Part shown: positions 14,428 through 23,307 of the stretch, piece by piece | Layout of the letters: each line of letters opens with the position of its first letter | How positions within the stretch are numbered: the stretch's first letter is position 1 | Source: Streptomyces sp. NBC_01241 | GTDB taxonomy: Bacteria; Actinomycetota; Actinomycetes; Streptomycetales; Streptomycetaceae | DNA length: 64,000 bases | Assembly (NCBI RefSeq): GCF_041435435.1 | Contig: NZ_CP108495.1 | Coordinates: 1 to 64,000, forward strand | Reading direction: 5' to 3' | Program-made: the position numbers and the translations under genes | The notes under the pieces: model-generated | Database searches by the model: none | Told to the model about the DNA's origin: nothing | The model's input: only the letters and a program-made list of their open reading frames with translations

Positions 14428-15295
14428 GTGCTGCTGCACCTCCGTGTCGTGTGACTGCTCGGCTCATTCTGCCTGCCGCGGTCCGCCTTCCCATGGCCGC
14501 CCACTCAGGCGCCCCCGCGTGGCGGAGCCGAGAGCCTTTCCTGGGCGATGCGGCCGAAGATGCACCCGCACCGCCGATGACGGGACAAGTGGATGCCGGA
14601 ACGTCAGCGGGCCCAAGCCTCCACGGCACCGCATGTGTCCGTGCGCCAATCCTGGCGGAAGGGTGCACGCCGCGCCGCAGGCGCGAGGTGCTCTGTCGCG
14701 CCGGCCGCGCGAGCCAGCCCGGTGCAGCGGGCCGTGCGGCACCACGGCCCGTGACGATACGGGGCGGTGATGCGGGGGAGTGCACGCGCCGCCGCACCGG
14801 CTCCGCCGGTGCGGCGGCGCCGGGGTGCGGCGGCCGGGTGCACCGGCGACGCTGGAAGTACCGCATGTGAAGGAGGGCGGGCCAATGCGGAGCAACTGCA
14901 CCGCGGCCGCACCGACATCGTCGGTGCGGCCGCATCCACCTGCACGGAGCGAGCGCATGGGCCCGCACGTCGGTAGTGCACCTACGACGCACCGCCGCGA
15001 GAGCCACGAGCGGCAAAGCGCTGCGGGAGCGATACGCCACGTCGTCTCGGCTCAGCACCTGACGCGTCCACAGGTGACGCTCCAGGTACGCCTTTCCACA
15101 GCCATGTCCGGAGGACCTGACTATGGAAAGCCGCCAGACGAAGTCTGTGACCGTCCTGCTCTTTCAGCACGTCGCCGTCCAGCCTCACCGTGATCGTCGC
15201 AAGCTCCTCCACGTCTCGTCTGAACGCGCAACGCGCTTCAAGATCATTACGGTCACACCTCTTGCATTATGAATGTCCCAGGTAAGATCCACCGC
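14428..15295. other. Non-coding region with inverted repeats, candidate oriT
   Basis: No credible gene is seen in 868 bp. Two perfect hairpins stand out: a 16-bp stem with loop TCC at 14786-14820 and a 14-bp stem with loop ATC at 14903-14933. They share the arm core CCGCACCG. Further GCACCG-type motifs are scattered over 14560-14990. MobF plasmids usually carry oriT directly beside the relaxase gene, which begins here at 15296. The nic site itself could not be recognised. Confidence 0.5.
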
Positions 15296-15298
15296 ATG
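15262..15298 (+). promoter_or_regulatory. Promoter-like site for a leaderless relaxase mRNA
   Basis: TAAGAT at 15283-15288 fits the actinobacterial -10 pattern TANNNT and lies exactly 7 bp before the ATG at 15296. No good ribosome-binding site precedes that ATG. This is the layout of leaderless Streptomyces transcripts. The -35 (TTGCAT, 15262-15267) is only 15 bp away and weak. Confidence 0.4.
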
Positions 15299-18200
15299 AT
15301 GACCGTCCACAAGCTCAGCGCTGGGGACGGGTATGCCTACTACATCAGCGAAACCGTGAGCGCCGACCAGCAGCGCGAACGGGGTCAAGAGCTGGGCGAT
15401 TACTACACCGCCAGCGGCAATCCGCCCGGCCTCTGGATGGGCTCCGGCATCGAGGCGCTGGGCGTCTCAGGCAACGTCAGCGAAGCGCAGATGAAGGCCC
15501 TTTACGGTGAGGGCCTCCACCCGGATGCGGACCGCATCATCGCCGAGCGCATCGCCGCCGGAGACACGAGGAAGCAGGCGATGCGGGCCGCGAAGCTGGG
15601 CCGCAAGTACATGACGTTCGTCGAGAAGGACACCCCGTTCGGGCGCAAGCTCAACGAGGAACTGGAGACCTTCGAGCGGCTGCACCACCGGGAGCCGAAC
15701 GCGAAGGAGCGGGCGGAGCTCCGCGGTAAGGCCGGGGCCGTGCACTTCCGTTCCGAGCACGGGCGCAGCCCTGCATCGAAGGAGGAACTGGGCCGGTTCA
15801 TCAAGGAGCAGGAGAGCGGCAAGCAGCGCAATGCGGTCGCCGGATACGACCTGGTTTTCAGTGCACCGAAGTCCGTCAGCGTCCTCTGGGGACTCGGAGA
15901 TGACGGCGTGCGCAAGCTGGTCGAGCAGGCCCACGTGCAGGCCCTCACCGAGACCCTGGAGTGGCTGGAGCAGAAGGCCGCGATGACCCGCACGGGCACC
16001 AACGGCATCGCCCAGGAGGACATCGCCGGCGGGCTCATCGCGACGCGGTTCCGGCACTACAGCAACCGCCTCGGACAGGCCATGCTCCACGACCACCTCG
16101 TGGTCAGTAACAAGGTTCAGGGGCGTGACGGCAAGTGGCGGGCCCTGGACGGACAACTGCTGTTCATGCAGGGCGTGGCCGCCAGCGAGCTCTACAACCA
16201 GCGCGTCGTCGAGGGCGTGTGCGAGCGTCTCGGCCTGCGCGCCGAAGCCCGCGAAGTGACACCCGGAAAGCGTCCCGTCATGGAGATCGCAGGTATCGGC
16301 CTGGACCTGATGGAAGCTCACTCCGGCCGGGCCATCTCCATCAAGGAGCGCACCGCCGAGCTGGTCGAGGAGTACCGCGAGCGGCACGGCTACGAGCCGT
16401 CGTCCAAGGCCCTGCTCGCCATCACACAGCAGGCAACACTGGACACGAGGCCGGACAAGGAAGCGGCCAAGCCGCTGTCCGACCTCCGCGACGACTGGCG
16501 CCAGCAGGCCATCGAAGCGTTCGGCTCCGCACGGATCGACGGCCTGCTCGAAACCGCCCGAGCGGCGGCCGCCCAGGCCCGGCCCAGTGCCGATGCCGTG
16601 CCGCATCTCGACATCGAAAAGGCCGCGCGGGAGGTCCTGGAAACCGTCTCCGACCACCGCAGCGTGTGGGGTCGCAGGCAGGTGCTCGCCGAGGCCCGAC
16701 GCTGGGTTCTCCAGGCCACCACAGGCGCCGCACCCGGCGGTGATCTGGCCGACCGGATCACGGACCGGGTCCTGGGAACCCAGAGCATCGACATCACCCC
16801 GCCGGACCTGAACCCGACGTTCGCGCCGCTCACCCGGGACGACGGCAGCAGCATCTACCGGCGCCGCGAGAGCGAGCTCTACACGAGCGCCGCAGTCCTC
16901 GCGGCCGAGGACCGGATCGTCGCAGCCGCCCGCACACGAGTGATTCCCGCCGTGTCCAGCGAGGTGTACGCGGCGGTCGAAGCGGCATACCAGGAAGCCA
17001 ACCCGAACCGCCGCCTGGACGCCGGACAGCGCGCCCTCGCCCGGACCTTCGCGACGTCCGAGCTTCTCGTCGCGGCAGGCATCGGACCCGCCGGCGCGGG
17101 CAAGACGACCGCCATGAAGGTGGCCGCCGACGCGGTACGCGCCAGCGGCGGCCGCGTCATCGGCATGGGCCCCTCGGCCCGCGCCGCCGCAGAGCTTTCC
17201 GCCGGTCTGGAGGCGCCCGCATTCGTGGTGCACGACTGGCTCGGTGCACGCGAGCGCGCCCAGGCGGGCAAGCGCATCGGACCCGAATACGCCCTCGGCT
17301 CCGGAGACGTCATCATCGTCGACGAGGCGGGCATGGCGGGCAGCAAGCGTCTGGCCGCCGTCATCGCGGAAGCCGAACGTGCGGGCGCGCTCGTGCGCCT
17401 GATCGGTGACCCCTTCCAGCTCTCCGCCGTGGAGAGTGGCGGCGCACTGCGCCTCCTGGCGAACACCACCGACGTGGTCGAGCTGGAGAGCGTGCACCGC
17501 TTCCGCACGCCCGGAGAAGCCGCCGCATCTCTGACCCTGCGCAACGGGGAGCCCGACACCGCTTGGACCTGGTACCTGGACAACAGCCGTGTTGTAGCCG
17601 GCACCCGGGAACAGATGATCCACCAGATTTTCGCGGACTGGCAGGGCGACGTCGAGGCCGGTCGAACCGCCCTGATGATGGCCGACGACAACGCCAGTGT
17701 CGCCGAGCTGAACGCGCTCGCCCAGGCATACCGGATGGGCGCCGGACAGCTCGACACGAGCCGCGCCGTGGCCGTCCGCGAGGGTGTCGAAGCCCACCGC
17801 GGCGACCTTGTCGTCACCAGGAAGAACGCCCGCACCAACCTGCTCAGGAGCGGGAAGGACTTCGTCAAGAACGGTGATCAGTGGATGATCACCAGAGTCC
17901 TGGACAACGGGGATGTCGAGGTCCGCCACACCGACCACGGCGGGCGCACCGTGCTGCCCGCCGACTACGTCGGCAAGTACGTCGAGCTGGGCTACGCGAG
18001 CACCGGCCACCGCGGCCAAGGCGCCACCGTCGACACCGGCAGCGGCCTCCTCACCCGCCGCACCGCCCGTGAGTCGGCGTACGTCCAGACCACCCGGGGA
18101 CGCCAGGAGAACCGCCTCTACATCGTGCTCGACGAGGGCATGACGATGCGCGACGTGCTCGACACCATCGCCCGCAACAGCCAGGCGTCCGTGTCCGCCA

Positions 18201-21004
18201 CCGAGGCCATTCGCGCCGAGCAGGACCGTGCTTGGGGCATCGGCCAGCTGTCCGCCGAGTACACCGACGTGCACGCCCGCGCCCTGTCCCTGCGCTACCA
18301 GAGCATGGCCCGCAACGTCCTCGGGTTCGGGGCCGAGTCGATCATTGCTGAGGACGCCTGGCCCGCTGTCGAGCGCGCGCTGCGCGACGCCGAGCGGGCC
18401 GGATTCGCGCCCGAACGCATCCTCTCCACGGCCTTCTACGAGCGGGATTTCGCGGACGCCGAGGACAACGCCGCCGTACTGAGCTGGCGCATCGACAACC
18501 ACGTGGCGGAGGCCCGCGACACCCTGCGCCGCCTGGAGGAGCAGGGCGTCAGCCGCCCGCTGAAGGACCTCACCGACGCGCAGCTGGACAGCCTCGCGGA
18601 GCGCGCCGGTGAACGCCGTACCCAGGCCCTGGACGAGCTGCACCGCGCAGACGCCCGGGTAGACAGCCAGCCCCGCCCGGTCGTCGTCGACGGCCTGCCG
18701 GCTCCGGCCTGGCCCGGCCGGGAGCACGGCGATCTCACCCGCACGCAGCTCTCCCAAGCCATCGCCCAGGCGCGTCGTGACGGGCGGATGGCTGGCCGGG
18801 AAGGCGACCGGGAGGAGGCCCGTGCGGCAGCCCTTCGACTGGGTGCGCTGAAGGACGAGCAGCGCCTTCGCTCCTCAATGGACTGGCGCGACCGCGCCCG
18901 CGAGGAGTGGCAGCGCGAGCCCGGCGTCGGTCACGCGCACACCGCCGGCATGGACGGCGAGACCGTCGCCGCCGAAATGCGGACCAACCTTCATGCCCAG
19001 GACGAGGCACACCAGAAGCTGGACCGCGCCCAGGTCGTCGACCAGCGCGTACAGGCCGAACAGCGCCTGCGCCGACTCCTGCCCGACGGCCCCGCGCCGA
19101 CCCCGGACAACACCGGGCCGCTGCCGGAGTGGCTGACCCCGCGCGAAGTCGAGCGCGACCAGCACACCCCCATGGCCTGGCTGGAGCACCTGGACGCCCG
19201 CCGCCAGGTCATCGACGCCCGCCTGGCGCAGACCGGCCAGGCCCTGGCCGCCGATCCGCCCGCATGGGCCAAGGCCCTGGGACCGGTCCCGTCGCCCGGC
19301 ACCGAACTGCGTGAGCAGTGGGAGAGGACCGCCGCTCTCGCGGACGCGTGGAGGACTCAGCGTCAGCTGCGCGACTCCGAGAACGGCATCGGAGGCCAGC
19401 CCGTCGGCGGCCGGGACGCGGACGCCTGGCAGGTCCTTCACGACCAGGTCGCCGAGGTCGGACGCCGGGCCCGTGCTACCGAGGCCGCCGCCCGCCGAGG
19501 CGAAGCACTCGCCGACACCTGGACCGCCCCGGACACCACCACTGCCCGGGACACGAGCCCTGCGCCTGCGCCCGTCGCGGTCGTTGAGGAAAGCATCGAG
19601 TCGACGGAGAACGTCATGGAGGAAGGGGAGGACCTGGCCCTCGCGCCCGAGCCGGAACAGGCAGTCCAGCCGGAGGCCGTACAAGCCCGTGAGGACGAGC
19701 AGCTCCCCGAGCCTGCCGCCGAGGTGGACCGCGAGGACGTCGCCGAGGCAGTGGTCGAGCCTGCCGTCGACGAAGCACAGGCCGTTGAGGACGAGCCTGT
19801 TGAGGCGACTCGTGAGGACGAGCAGCTCCCCGAGCCTGCCGCCGAGGTGGACCGCGAGGACGTCGCCGAGGCAGCGGTCGAGCCTGCCGTCGACGAAACA
19901 CAGGCCGTTGAGGACGAGCAGCTCCCCGAGCCTGCCGTCGAGGACGAACTGGTCGAGTCGGCCGACGACGTCGAGATGCCCGCGACCGCCGAGAGGGCCG
20001 AGGAGGCAGAGCCCGCGCGGCCCGAGGACACGCACGCCGAACCGCCGGCGCCGGAACTCACCGCTCCCGAGGAAGAGCCTCAGCACGTCGCCCCCGCGTC
20101 CGACGCGGAGGAGATCCGTGCCGACGACGACCAGGCAACCACCGAGGACCCCCAGCGCAGGGACGAGGAGGACCAGGAGGAAGCAGCCCCGGCCGTCGCC
20201 GCATGGGAGACGCGACCGTACGGCACCCTGTCCGACTCCTCGCTCTCCGAGGCCCTGGCCCAGACCGTCGAGGCTGCGGAAGCCGCCCAGGAACAGGCCG
20301 CCGCTCAAGAGGCACGCGCCGCGGAGCTCCTCGCCGCCATCGCACCCGGTGGCCCGGTGGAGCAGAACGTCAACGAGCGCGCCGAACGCGTCCAGGCCAT
20401 CCAGGACCTGCGGGCGGCAGCGGGCCGTCTGGAACAGCTGAGCCGCCAGGCGGAGCAGCAGCGCGACCAGATGCGCGGCATCGAGGCCCGGCTGGAGGAG
20501 AAGAACCGGCTGGGCAGGCCCGCAGTGCGCGGCGACGAGCGGCAGCAGATGGAGACGAGCCTCAGCCAGCTGCGTACTGCGTCCGCGGACACGAACACCG
20601 AGATCGAGAACACCCGCCGCCAGGAGGAGGACAGCCGCCGGACAGCGGGCAACCCGGCCGAGCACGACAGGGTCCTGGCCGACTGGGAGAAGGCGGGAGG
20701 ATCGCGGGAGGCGGTGCTGGAACGCACGGCGGCCGCGCGCCAGCGCCGCGCGGAGAACGCACTCGCGGAAGCCGGCACGGCCCGGAACCGCGTGGGCCAG
20801 CTCGACGGTGCCGCCGCGCAGCTCCGACAGGAGATGAACCTGCGCGACGGCCAGCCGTACACGCAGCGCGTCGCCGAGGACGCCCAGCGCATCCAGGTAC
20901 AGCAGCAGGCCATGGCCGCCGAGCAGCAGCGTCAGCAACAGCAGCAGGGACCGCAGATGCCGGGGCCGGACCAGGGGCCGAGCCGGGGCACCCCAAAGGC
21001 GTAG
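15296..21004 (+). CDS. traI-like: MobF relaxase-helicase, TrwC/TraI family (1902 aa)
   Basis: It would nick one strand at oriT, bind its 5' end covalently and unwind the plasmid for transfer. The TrwC relaxase domain spans about residues 1-330. Candidate catalytic tyrosines are Tyr13, Tyr15-16 and Tyr36-37, and the metal-binding histidines lie in RFRHYSN and LHDHLVVSN (His254, His265, His267). The helicase part has Walker A GPAGAGKTT near residue 600, Walker B IIVDEAGMAG near 672, then GDPFQLSAV and the C-terminal motif GYASTGHRGQGATVD. Residues about 1250-1600 are an acidic, repeat-containing linker, followed by a coiled-coil tail rich in Gln. ATG 15296 is preferred over 15269 because homologues start near MTVHKL. 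Confidence 0.93.
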   Translation: MMTVHKLSAGDGYAYYISETVSADQQRERGQELGDYYTASGNPPGLWMGSGIEALGVSGNVSEAQMKALYGEGLHPDADRIIAERIAAGDTRKQAMRAAKLGRKYMTFVEKDTPFGRKLNEELETFERLHHREPNAKERAELRGKAGAVHFRSEHGRSPASKEELGRFIKEQESGKQRNAVAGYDLVFSAPKSVSVLWGLGDDGVRKLVEQAHVQALTETLEWLEQKAAMTRTGTNGIAQEDIAGGLIATRFRHYSNRLGQAMLHDHLVVSNKVQGRDGKWRALDGQLLFMQGVAASELYNQRVVEGVCERLGLRAEAREVTPGKRPVMEIAGIGLDLMEAHSGRAISIKERTAELVEEYRERHGYEPSSKALLAITQQATLDTRPDKEAAKPLSDLRDDWRQQAIEAFGSARIDGLLETARAAAAQARPSADAVPHLDIEKAAREVLETVSDHRSVWGRRQVLAEARRWVLQATTGAAPGGDLADRITDRVLGTQSIDITPPDLNPTFAPLTRDDGSSIYRRRESELYTSAAVLAAEDRIVAAARTRVIPAVSSEVYAAVEAAYQEANPNRRLDAGQRALARTFATSELLVAAGIGPAGAGKTTAMKVAADAVRASGGRVIGMGPSARAAAELSAGLEAPAFVVHDWLGARERAQAGKRIGPEYALGSGDVIIVDEAGMAGSKRLAAVIAEAERAGALVRLIGDPFQLSAVESGGALRLLANTTDVVELESVHRFRTPGEAAASLTLRNGEPDTAWTWYLDNSRVVAGTREQMIHQIFADWQGDVEAGRTALMMADDNASVAELNALAQAYRMGAGQLDTSRAVAVREGVEAHRGDLVVTRKNARTNLLRSGKDFVKNGDQWMITRVLDNGDVEVRHTDHGGRTVLPADYVGKYVELGYASTGHRGQGATVDTGSGLLTRRTARESAYVQTTRGRQENRLYIVLDEGMTMRDVLDTIARNSQASVSATEAIRAEQDRAWGIGQLSAEYTDVHARALSLRYQSMARNVLGFGAESIIAEDAWPAVERALRDAERAGFAPERILSTAFYERDFADAEDNAAVLSWRIDNHVAEARDTLRRLEEQGVSRPLKDLTDAQLDSLAERAGERRTQALDELHRADARVDSQPRPVVVDGLPAPAWPGREHGDLTRTQLSQAIAQARRDGRMAGREGDREEARAAALRLGALKDEQRLRSSMDWRDRAREEWQREPGVGHAHTAGMDGETVAAEMRTNLHAQDEAHQKLDRAQVVDQRVQAEQRLRRLLPDGPAPTPDNTGPLPEWLTPREVERDQHTPMAWLEHLDARRQVIDARLAQTGQALAADPPAWAKALGPVPSPGTELREQWERTAALADAWRTQRQLRDSENGIGGQPVGGRDADAWQVLHDQVAEVGRRARATEAAARRGEALADTWTAPDTTTARDTSPAPAPVAVVEESIESTENVMEEGEDLALAPEPEQAVQPEAVQAREDEQLPEPAAEVDREDVAEAVVEPAVDEAQAVEDEPVEATREDEQLPEPAAEVDREDVAEAAVEPAVDETQAVEDEQLPEPAVEDELVESADDVEMPATAERAEEAEPARPEDTHAEPPAPELTAPEEEPQHVAPASDAEEIRADDDQATTEDPQRRDEEDQEEAAPAVAAWETRPYGTLSDSSLSEALAQTVEAAEAAQEQAAAQEARAAELLAAIAPGGPVEQNVNERAERVQAIQDLRAAAGRLEQLSRQAEQQRDQMRGIEARLEEKNRLGRPAVRGDERQQMETSLSQLRTASADTNTEIENTRRQEEDSRRTAGNPAEHDRVLADWEKAGGSREAVLERTAAARQRRAENALAEAGTARNRVGQLDGAAAQLRQEMNLRDGQPYTQRVAEDAQRIQVQQQAMAAEQQRQQQQQGPQMPGPDQGPSRGTPKA
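19688..19933 (+). repeat. 123-bp tandem repeat inside the relaxase gene
   Basis: Two nearly identical 123-bp units (41 residues) begin at 19688 and 19811, with a partial third unit entering 96 bp later. They encode acidic Glu/Pro/Val text such as EDEQLPEPAAEVDREDVAEA. The frame is preserved, so copy-number change would only alter linker length. Confidence 0.85.
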
Positions 21005-21008
21005 CCGG

Positions 21009-21055
21009 ACGTAGAGCGGCGCCCCACCGAACTTCGGTGGGGCGCCGCTCTACGT
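21009..21055. terminator. Bidirectional terminator between relaxase and transfer operon
   Basis: Two 23-nt perfectly complementary arms flank a single C (21009-21031 and 21033-21055). The relaxase stop is at 21004 and the convergent DUF4913 gene ends at 21069. Confidence 0.9.
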
Positions 21056-21068
21056 GGCGAGGAGCCGA

Positions 21069-21614
21069 TCAGCCCTGCGCCTTGGCCGCCTCCGCAGCCC
21101 GTGCGGCCGCCACCATCCGGGACACCTCCGCCTGCGCCGGGTGGTGGGCCGGGGCCGCGAGGAACTCGGGGTCGCCGTCCATCCACTGCTCCAGGAGCTC
21201 GCCGTCCGGCTTGGGGCGCGGCGGCGGGTCCTGGTGAGTGCTGTTGGCCTGGCAGCCGGGGCTACCCAGGTGCGGGGTGAGCGAGTGGAGCGAGGTGAGC
21301 CACTCGATCTCGGCCCGGGTGGAAATCTTGGCCGGGTCGCCCGCGTACGTACGGACCCACCCCAGGAACAGAGCAGTCAGGTGCTCGATGATGTCCTCGT
21401 GCAGATGCCAGCACTTCGGCATCTTGGAGTGCAGCTTGGGGTGGGCCGTCAGCAGCCAGTCGACCCAGCCGGTCAGCTCCAGCAGCCGCGCCTCCCGCTC
21501 TGCCGGTTCCATCGCCCGCCACACCCAGCGGGTGATCGGCTCCGGCTTACTCTCCTCGCCGTTCACGGCACTCGGAGCCGGGGCCGGCGCCGCCACGGCG
21601 GTGGGATCAGACAT
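21069..21614 (-). CDS. DUF4913 domain-containing protein (181 aa)
   Basis: The DUF4913 core is clear at about residues 45-120: WVDWLLTAHPKLHSKMPKCWHLHEDIIEHLTALFLGWVRTYA, including the diagnostic CWHLH. The family is typical of actinobacterial conjugative elements and has no known activity. It lacks transmembrane segments. Its ATG overlaps the end of the coupling-protein gene by 8 bp, making it the last gene of the transfer operon. An Ala-rich helix forms the C-terminus. Confidence 0.8.
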   Translation of the reverse strand: MSDPTAVAAPAPAPSAVNGEESKPEPITRWVWRAMEPAEREARLLELTGWVDWLLTAHPKLHSKMPKCWHLHEDIIEHLTALFLGWVRTYAGDPAKISTRAEIEWLTSLHSLTPHLGSPGCQANSTHQDPPPRPKPDGELLEQWMDGDPEFLAAPAHHPAQAEVSRMVAAARAAEAAKAQG

Positions 21615-23307
21615 CGGACGCCTCCAGAGCAGTCGGGACCGACTTCGTCAGCGACGGCCCGGGAACGGGCCGCGCCAGCCACTTCAGCAGGTCCTCGTCG
21701 CGCCAGGTGAGCCGCATGTTCACCTTCACCGGCGGGAGGTTGCTGTACTGCGCGATGGCCGTGAACTTGGGCAGCTGCATCAGCTCGTGGATCGGGGCCA
21801 GGTCCGTCTCGACCTGGGTGGTCGACGAGGAGCTCTGTCCGCGGCCCGTCGACTTCGTGGTGCGCTCCACGTACGTACGGCCGTAGATGCCGGAGAAGTG
21901 GCGCAGGGTCTCGGGGTCGCCGCAGCCCGGGAGCAGCATCCGCAGCCCCGAAGCGCTGAGCACGGTGTTGGCGGCGTCGTGCCCGAACCGGGTCCGCAGC
22001 TGCGACAGGTCGTGCCAGACGGTCAGCACGGTAATGCCCATGCCCCGGCCCGTGGTGAGGACGCCGGGCAGCTGCGGGTAGCGCAGCATGTTGCCGGCCT
22101 CGTCGACGAGCACGCCGAGACCGGGGGAGAGGGGGACGCCGGTCTGAAGGTAGCGCTGCTCGGCTCCGTGGATGATCGACGCGATGATGGCGGTCAGCAG
22201 CGGCGCGTACCGCTCGGCGTCCGAAGGGGCGGCGACCAGGCAGACGGTGGCGTTCTTGTCGAGCAGCTGCTCCACCGTGAAGTCAGTGCCGGACGCGGTG
22301 GCGCGCACCTCCTCGTCTCGGTACACCGAGGCGATGACGTTCAGGGTGAACTGGATGCTGCCGATTCCGTCGTCATGGAGCGTGACCCAGGGCCGGGAGT
22401 AGTCCAGAGCGACCTCGGGGTACTGCGGTTCGAGGACGGCCTTGACGTGCTCGACTGCGTCCTTGCCGAGGGCAAGCCACTCCCGGAAGGAGTTGATGCC
22501 GCCGCCGGTGATGTTGGCGGCGAGCAGCAGCCCCTTGAGGATGCCGCGGGCCTGGTCGATCCAGGGGGCGGCGCGCTTGTCGTGGCCGGAGGTGGACGCG
22601 TTGGCGAGCCACTCCGCCATCCGGTCCGCTGACTTGGGGTCCTTGGCGTAGTCGACGGGGGACCACCGGGCGGTCTTGCGGCCGGGGATTCCGGCCGGGG
22701 CGACGACGTACACCGGCCCCAGGTGCCGACGGCTCTCGTAGATCACATCGAGGTCCGCGGCCTTGACGGTGGTCACGACCAGCGGTCCCCGCCACTCGGC
22801 CGCGTTGCCGAGGACCAGGCCGGTCGTCTTCGTGGAGCCCGGGACACCGAAGACGGTTGCGCTGATGTTGGGCTCCGCGGCGAGGATCTTCTTCGTGAGC
22901 TGCCCCCGCCCGGCCGTGATCTGGTCCGGCCGGTTGGCCGGGTCGGGGTCGACGGCGAGTTCCTTCTCCGTCTTCACCCCGCCCCACTGGGCGCCACCGA
23001 GGTTCTTCTTGCCGCCGAAGGTCCGCAGCAGGAGAGCCACGACGACGATCAGGAGGACCAGGAAGACGGCGACCACGAGCCAGAACGCCCAGGTGGGCGG
23101 AGCCGGTTCGTAGACCGATCCGGGCCCCTGGCTGACGGTCAGCAGGATGGTCTCGGGCAGGCTCTTGGACGACGTCGCCCACCCGTTGCCCGTCACCAGC
23201 CCTGCCACCGGCGCGGCCGCGAGCACGATCGCGCTGGCACCGATGAGGAACCCGGCGCCGATGGCGGCCAGGAGCGTGCTGTCGTCCATGCTCTTGTCGC
23301 TAGCCAC
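21607..23307 (-). CDS. VirD4/TraG-type coupling protein (566 aa)
   Basis: The coupling ATPase delivers the relaxase-bound strand to the secretion channel. Two N-terminal membrane segments are visible (about 10-37 and 73-95). The nucleotide site is GVPGSTKTT at residues 154-162, a departure from the usual GxxGxGKT. Walker B is GVLVDEAGNM near residue 398, and TVWHDLSQLRTRFG then fits the TraM-recognition region of the family. The GTG start directly abuts the VirB4 stop. The C-terminus is longer than the ATPase core and contains a Ser/Thr-rich segment. Confidence 0.88.
   Translation of the reverse strand: MASDKSMDDSTLLAAIGAGFLIGASAIVLAAAPVAGLVTGNGWATSSKSLPETILLTVSQGPGSVYEPAPPTWAFWLVVAVFLVLLIVVVALLLRTFGGKKNLGGAQWGGVKTEKELAVDPDPANRPDQITAGRGQLTKKILAAEPNISATVFGVPGSTKTTGLVLGNAAEWRGPLVVTTVKAADLDVIYESRRHLGPVYVVAPAGIPGRKTARWSPVDYAKDPKSADRMAEWLANASTSGHDKRAAPWIDQARGILKGLLLAANITGGGINSFREWLALGKDAVEHVKAVLEPQYPEVALDYSRPWVTLHDDGIGSIQFTLNVIASVYRDEEVRATASGTDFTVEQLLDKNATVCLVAAPSDAERYAPLLTAIIASIIHGAEQRYLQTGVPLSPGLGVLVDEAGNMLRYPQLPGVLTTGRGMGITVLTVWHDLSQLRTRFGHDAANTVLSASGLRMLLPGCGDPETLRHFSGIYGRTYVERTTKSTGRGQSSSSTTQVETDLAPIHELMQLPKFTAIAQYSNLPPVKVNMRLTWRDEDLLKWLARPVPGPSLTKSVPTALEASDV

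Noticed and set aside
14428-15295. Plasmid telomere or replication origin
   Set aside because: No terminal palindrome series and no iterons or replication gene nearby. The position beside the relaxase favours oriT.
15467-18757. Long minus-strand open frames opposite the relaxase, and similar ones at 887-2815 and 18875-20938
   Set aside because: They lie antisense to genes with clear motifs, have atypical composition and arise because GC-rich codons leave few stops on the other strand.
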